Positions 60,351 to 64,000 of a stretch of 64,000 bases of DNA are shown in pieces. Source of the DNA: Pseudomonas sp. LBUM920 (GTDB taxonomy: Bacteria > Pseudomonadota > Gammaproteobacteria > Pseudomonadales > Pseudomonadaceae); contig NZ_CP027762.1 of NCBI RefSeq assembly GCF_003852315.1, forward strand, positions 6,057,501 to 6,121,500, written 5' to 3'. Each line of letters starts with the position of its first letter. The first letter of the stretch is position 1. Under the pieces are notes generated by a model that was not told the DNA's origin, made no database searches, and saw only the letters and a list, made by a program, of their open reading frames with translations. Both the position numbers and the translations under genes were made by a program.

Positions 60351-61549
60351 CCCAGAACACCTCCGCGCAGCCGCTGATCCACGGCGGCGCGCAAACGCCT
60401 CGGGCGGCCCTGCCGCACCTGCCGCCCTTGGCGCTGTATATCCACATTCCATGGTGCGTGCGCAAATGCCCGTATTGCGACTTCAACTCCCACACCGCCA
60501 GCAAAGTGCTGCCGGAAGAAGAGTACGTGGACGCGTTGCTGGCTGACCTTGATCAAGACCTGCACGCGGTTTATGGCCGTGAACTCAGTTCGATCTTCTT
60601 CGGTGGCGGCACGCCAAGCTTGTTCAGCGCTGCTGCGCTGGGCCGTTTGCTCAAGGGCGTGGAAGCACGCATCCCGTTTGCCGACGACATCGAAATCACC
60701 CTGGAAGCCAACCCCGGGACCTTCGAGCAAGAGAAGTTCGTGGCCTACCGCGCGCTGGGCATCAACCGCCTGTCCATCGGCATCCAGAGTTTCCAGCAGG
60801 AGAAGCTCGAAGCCCTGGGCCGTATTCACAACGGTGACGAAGCCGTGCGCGCCGCCGGCATGGCGCGCCAGGCCGGGTTTGATAACTTCAACCTGGACCT
60901 GATGCATGGCTTGCCCGATCAAACCCTGGACGACGCCCTGAGCGACTTGCGCCAGGCCATCGCCCTCAAGCCGACGCACCTGTCCTGGTATCAGCTGACC
61001 CTGGAACCCAACACCGTGTTCTGGAACCAGCCGCCCGCGCTGCCGGAAGATGACACGCTGTGGGACATTCAGGAAGCCGGCCAGGCGCTGCTGGCTGAAC
61101 ACGGTTACGCGCAATATGAAGTCTCGGCGTATGCCCAACCGGGCCGCCCGGCGCGGCATAACCTGAATTACTGGAGCTTTGGCGATTTTATCGGCATCGG
61201 CGCCGGCGCCCACGGCAAGCTCAGCCACCCGGACGGGCGCATCGTGCGCACCTGGAAGACCCGAGCACCCAAGGACTACCTCAACCCGGCCAAAAGCTTT
61301 CAGGCCGGGGCGAAAGAACTGACCAATGAAGAGCTTCCATTCGAGTTCCTCATGAACGCGTTGCGGCTCACCGAAGGCGTCGACGCCACGCTCTACGCCG
61401 AGCGCACCGGCCTTGATCTGGCGAGCCTTGACGAGGGCCGCCGTGAGGCAGAACAAAGTGGCTTAATGCAGGTCGAACCGTCACGCCTGGCGGCGACCGA
61501 CCGCGGGCAACTCTTTCTCAATGACCTGTTGCAGAAGTTTTTGAGCTGA
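60347..61549 (+). CDS. hemW: Haem chaperone HemW (radical SAM)
   Basis: This is a 400-aa radical-SAM protein with cluster cysteines C37, C41 and C44 (PWCVRKCPYCDF), GGGTPSLFS, and the HemW C-terminal domain (LMNALRLTEGVDATLYAERTG). It is often mislabelled coproporphyrinogen dehydrogenase. The family lacks the fourth-cysteine pattern of HemN (C-x-x-x-C-x-x-C-x-C), and here F follows CD, as in HemW. It inserts haem into respiratory proteins. Confidence 0.93.
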   Translation: MTQNTSAQPLIHGGAQTPRAALPHLPPLALYIHIPWCVRKCPYCDFNSHTASKVLPEEEYVDALLADLDQDLHAVYGRELSSIFFGGGTPSLFSAAALGRLLKGVEARIPFADDIEITLEANPGTFEQEKFVAYRALGINRLSIGIQSFQQEKLEALGRIHNGDEAVRAAGMARQAGFDNFNLDLMHGLPDQTLDDALSDLRQAIALKPTHLSWYQLTLEPNTVFWNQPPALPEDDTLWDIQEAGQALLAEHGYAQYEVSAYAQPGRPARHNLNYWSFGDFIGIGAGAHGKLSHPDGRIVRTWKTRAPKDYLNPAKSFQAGAKELTNEELPFEFLMNALRLTEGVDATLYAERTGLDLASLDEGRREAEQSGLMQVEPSRLAATDRGQLFLNDLLQKFLS

Positions 61550-61566
61550 CGCTCTAAGGAATTCGA

Positions 61567-61890
61567 ATGGATTTGGTACTCGACCTGCTCGCCACCGTAT
61601 CCCGCTGGAGCCGAAGTAACCTGTCGGAAATCTCTCTGGCTCTTGTCGGCTGCTTGCTGGTGTTGTTCGGCGCCGATATCAAAGGCTGGGTCGAGGCCCG
61701 CCTGGGCAGTATCGCGGGCGCATTGCGCGTCCCCTTGATGGCGCTGGTGTGCATGATCGGCAGCGGTGCGGCGTTGATCTACGCCACGCCATGGATCGTG
61801 CGGGGGTTGAGCCAGTTCAATAACTACAGCCTGGCGCCAGTGTTGGTGGTGGTGCTGGTGTTGATTGGCGTAGTCGCAGACCGCCGCTGA
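61567..61890 (+). CDS. DUF3392 family membrane protein
   Basis: This is a 107-aa protein with three hydrophobic segments (ISLALVGCLLVLFGADIKGWVE, MALVCMIGSGAALIYA, LAPVLVVVLVLIGVVADRR). It is conserved in gamma-proteobacteria without a known role. It lies 17 bases after hemW, with CTAAGGA before the ATG. Confidence 0.85.
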   Translation: MDLVLDLLATVSRWSRSNLSEISLALVGCLLVLFGADIKGWVEARLGSIAGALRVPLMALVCMIGSGAALIYATPWIVRGLSQFNNYSLAPVLVVVLVLIGVVADRR

Positions 61891-61913
61891 CTGCCAATCC
61901 AACGGGGATACAA

Positions 61914-62006
61914 ATGTGGGAGCGGGCTTGCTCGCGAAAACGGTGTGTCAGTCACCTTACAGGTCGACTGATTCAGCGCCTTCGCGAGCAAGCCCGCTCC
62001 CACTTT
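61914..62006. repeat. REPIN (GTGGGAGCGGGCTTGCTCGCGAA type)
   Basis: Inverted halves flank a roughly 45-base loop between the convergent DUF3392 and trmB genes. Confidence 0.88.
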
Positions 62007-62034
62007 TTTGACCGTATTCCACGCTAATGGCTTG

Positions 62035-62760
62035 TCAGTCGACCTTCTCAAACTTCAGATCCCAAACGCCATGCCCCAACCGCTCGCCGCGGCGCTCGAA
62101 CTTGGTGATCGGACGCTCAGCCGGGCGTGGCACGCATTTGCCGTCCTCGGCCAGGTTGCGATAGCCAGGGGCGACGTTCATCACTTCCAGCATGTACTCG
62201 GCGTACGGTTCCCAGTCGGTCGCCATGTGCAGGATGCCACCGACTTTAAGCTTGCTGCGCACCAGCTCCGCGAACGAAGCCTGGACGATGCGACGCTTGT
62301 GGTGACGGGCTTTGTGCCACGGGTCCGGGAAGAACAGCATCAGGCGATCGAGGCTGTTGTCGGCGATGCAGCGGTTGAGCACTTCAATCGCGTCGCAGTC
62401 ATAGACCCGCAGGTTAGTCAGGCCTTGGGTCAGCACGCCGTTGAGCAACGCGCCGACACCCGGACGGTGTACTTCCACACCGATGAAGTCCTGCTCCGGC
62501 GAGGCCGCGGCCATTTCCAGCAAGGAGTGACCCATGCCGAAACCGATTTCCAGGGAACGCGGGGCCGAACGGCCAAACACCTGGTCGTAGTCCACTGGCG
62601 CGTCGGCCAATGGCAAAACGAACAGCGGCGTGCCCTGCTCCAGGCCCTTTTGCTGGCCTTCGGTCATACGGCCCGCGCGCATCACAAAGCTCTTGATGCG
62701 GCGGTGCTTGGACTCGTCGCCCTCTTCCACGGTGTTCGGCGTTTCGTTTGATTCAGTCAT
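62035..62760 (-). CDS. trmB: tRNA (guanine-N7-)-methyltransferase
   Basis: This is a 241-aa SAM enzyme that makes m7G46 in tRNA. It shows RSLEIGFGMGHSLLEMA (SAM loop), DFIGVEVHRPGVGALL, LMLFFPDPWHKARHHKRRIVQ (family signature) and a C-terminal PITKFERRGERLGHGVWDL. The start is ATG 62760, following thiG by 9 bases on the same strand. Confidence 0.95.
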   Translation of the reverse strand: MTESNETPNTVEEGDESKHRRIKSFVMRAGRMTEGQQKGLEQGTPLFVLPLADAPVDYDQVFGRSAPRSLEIGFGMGHSLLEMAAASPEQDFIGVEVHRPGVGALLNGVLTQGLTNLRVYDCDAIEVLNRCIADNSLDRLMLFFPDPWHKARHHKRRIVQASFAELVRSKLKVGGILHMATDWEPYAEYMLEVMNVAPGYRNLAEDGKCVPRPAERPITKFERRGERLGHGVWDLKFEKVD

Positions 62761-62769
62761 CAATAGCTC

Positions 62770-63564
62770 TTACTTGATCAGACCATCCAGCGGCGAAGAG
62801 GCGCTGGCATAGAGTTTTTTCGGCATACGGCCGGCGAGGTAGGCCAGGCGGCCCGCGACGATCGCGTGGTTCATGGCTTCAGCCATCATGATCGGCTGCT
62901 GGGCATGAGCGATGGCCGAGTTCATCAGCACCGCATCGCAACCCAGCTCCATGGCAATGGTGGCGTCGGAGGCAGTGCCTACGCCCGCGTCCACCAGTAC
63001 CGGAATCTTGGCTTCTTCGAGGATGATCTGCAGGTTGTACGGGTTGCAGATACCCAGGCCGGAACCGATCAGACCGGCCAGTGGCATCACGGCAATGCAG
63101 CCGATTTCTGCCAGTTGGCGGGCAATGATCGGGTCATCGCTGGTGTAAACCATCACGTCGAAGCCTTCCTTGACCAGCGTTTCGGCGGCCTTCAGGGTTT
63201 CGATCACGTTGGGGAACAGGGTTTTCTGGTCGGCCAGCACTTCCAGCTTCACCAGGTTGTGGCCGTCGAGCAGCTCACGGGCCAGGCGGCAGGTGCGCAC
63301 GGCTTCGATCGCGTCGTAGCAACCGGCGGTGTTCGGCAGGAAGGTGTAGCGGTCCGGCGACAGCACTTCGAGCAGGTTCGGCTCGCCCTCGATCTGCCCG
63401 AGGTTGGTGCGGCGCACGGCGAAGGTAACGATCTCGGCGCCCGAGGCTTCGATGGCCAGGCGGGTTTCTTCCATGTCGCGGTACTTGCCGGTGCCGACCA
63501 GCAGACGGGACTGGTAGGTACGACCGGCCAGAACGAAGGGCTTGTCGCTACGAACGATGCTCAT
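62770..63564 (-). CDS. thiG: Thiazole synthase
   Basis: This is a 264-aa (beta/alpha)8-barrel enzyme that builds the thiamin thiazole from deoxyxylulose phosphate, dehydroglycine and ThiS thiocarboxylate. The Schiff-base lysine is K106 (LVKLEVL). GTGKYRDMEETRLAIEASGAEIVTFAVRR-type blocks and VDAGVGTASDATIAMELGCDAVLMNSAIA (phosphate site) are clear. It follows thiS by 65 bases. Confidence 0.96.
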   Translation of the reverse strand: MSIVRSDKPFVLAGRTYQSRLLVGTGKYRDMEETRLAIEASGAEIVTFAVRRTNLGQIEGEPNLLEVLSPDRYTFLPNTAGCYDAIEAVRTCRLARELLDGHNLVKLEVLADQKTLFPNVIETLKAAETLVKEGFDVMVYTSDDPIIARQLAEIGCIAVMPLAGLIGSGLGICNPYNLQIILEEAKIPVLVDAGVGTASDATIAMELGCDAVLMNSAIAHAQQPIMMAEAMNHAIVAGRLAYLAGRMPKKLYASASSPLDGLIK

Positions 63565-63629
63565 GGGAAATCCTCGAGGTGGGATGAGGTTCTGCAGAAT
63601 GCGGGTTGGCGCGCTGGCGCGCCGGGCGA

Positions 63630-63830
63630 CTAACCGCCGCCGATGGCATGGACCACTTCGACCTGATCACCTTCGGTGAGCGCGGTCTCGGCGTGCAGGC
63701 TACGCGGGACGATATCCAGGTTGAGCTCCACTGCGACGCGACGCCCGGTCAAGTCCAGACGGGTCAGCAGGGCCGCAACGGTTTCACCGTCGGGCAGTTC
63801 AAAGGATTCGCCGTTCAACTGAATGCGCAT
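63630..63830 (-). CDS. thiS: Sulfur carrier protein ThiS
   Basis: This is a 66-aa ubiquitin-like protein ending VVHAIGGG, with the C-terminal Gly-Gly that is adenylated and thiocarboxylated to donate sulfur to ThiG. It starts at MRIQLNGESFEL; upstream in-frame codons would not add conserved sequence. No TPP riboswitch is visible in the 70 bases upstream. Confidence 0.93.
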   Translation of the reverse strand: MRIQLNGESFELPDGETVAALLTRLDLTGRRVAVELNLDIVPRSLHAETALTEGDQVEVVHAIGGG

Positions 63831-63901
63831 GCCACGGGCCGCCATCGTTTTTAGGGGCCAGCATTCTAGCCCGATTGGCGTTGTCGGCCCAAGCCCCTCG
63901 G

Positions 63902-64000
63902 TCAGATGACCTGCAGGCGCCATGCGGTGAGGCCGAGAAAGAACCAGCCCAACAGGAATGCCAGCCCACCAAACGGCGTAATGATGCCGAGCTTGCTGAT
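63902..64000 (-). CDS. DUF423 family membrane protein (C-terminal end, partial)
   Basis: The last 32 residues read KLGIITPFGGLAFLLGWFFLGLTAW and then end in WRLQVI before the stop. The GIITPFGGLAFLLGW block and the terminal helix are typical of DUF423 (YgdD-like) proteins. The gene continues past the right edge. Confidence 0.8.
   Translation of the reverse strand: MSKLGIITPFGGLAFLLGWFFLGLTAWRLQVI

Noticed and set aside
63831..63901. Possible TPP riboswitch before thiS
   Set aside because: The gap is only about 70 bases and shows no CTGAGA-type thi-box sequence.
1..64000. CRISPR arrays, insertion sequences, prophage and rRNA/tRNA genes
   Set aside because: I looked for regularly spaced direct repeats, transposase or integrase motifs and tRNA T-loops and found none; the repeated elements present are REP-type palindromes.

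Overview
The window is chromosomal DNA of a fluorescent Pseudomonas (P. fluorescens group). The evidence is the high GC content, the Pseudomonas-type gene order (pilT–yggS–proC–yggT–metX–metW–DUF4426–rdgB–hemW–trmB–thiG–thiS, and gshB–tonB–algH–ruvX–pyrR–pyrB–pyrC' beside pilGHIJ–chpA), and at least a dozen REP/REPIN-type palindromes of the GTGGGAGC…GCTTGC kind between genes. There are no rRNA or tRNA genes, CRISPR arrays, insertion sequences or prophage genes that I can recognise.

1–9.9 kb holds housekeeping and envelope genes: ligB, a DUF1090 protein, a cytochrome c' lipoprotein, mltA, a MAPEG protein, a Na+/H+ antiporter, a DUF3857/transglutaminase protein, a formate/nitrite-type channel and an acyl-CoA thioesterase. 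9.9–12.6 kb is the methyl-cycle unit: a consensus promoter, an S-adenosylhomocysteine riboswitch, ahcY and metF. 12.7–25.7 kb holds a periplasmic binding protein, an RhlE-like RNA helicase with a long leader, yceI–cybB, bioA, rsmE, a D-amino-acid dehydrogenase with an orphan binding protein and a divergent LysR regulator, a hemolysin-III protein and a split chromate transporter.

24.8–32.9 kb is a complete biotin-independent malonate decarboxylase locus. It runs mdcA-B-C-D-E-G-H and madL-madM on the minus strand, with the LysR gene mdcR convergent to it. The genes mostly overlap or abut, so malonate uptake, prosthetic-group synthesis, acyl carrier protein loading and decarboxylation form one transcription unit.

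33.0–36.2 kb is a small accessory islet wedged between the malonate locus and the chemosensory locus. It carries a HEPN/MNT toxin–antitoxin-like pair framed by two 117-bp direct repeats, with a two-palindrome operator over its promoter. It also carries a small DUF3077-like gene behind an elaborate, switch-like RNA leader, and a toxin-44-domain gene with an overlapping membrane-anchored partner. This islet holds the most unusual features of the window.

36.3–46.1 kb is the Pil-Chp (type IV pilus / surface sensing) chemosensory cluster pilG-H-I-J-chpA-chpC. The methylation genes pilK and chpB, expected from P. aeruginosa, are absent. 46.3–64 kb is conserved core: gshB, tonB, algH, ruvX, pyrRBC' (PyrC' lacks zinc ligands), TM2 and NlpC/P60 proteins, pilT, yggS-proC-yggT, metXW, rdgB, hemW, trmB, thiG, thiS and the end of a DUF423 gene. 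Two similar large palindromic repeats with mirrored 18-bp satellites lie at 4.4 kb and 48.3 kb.
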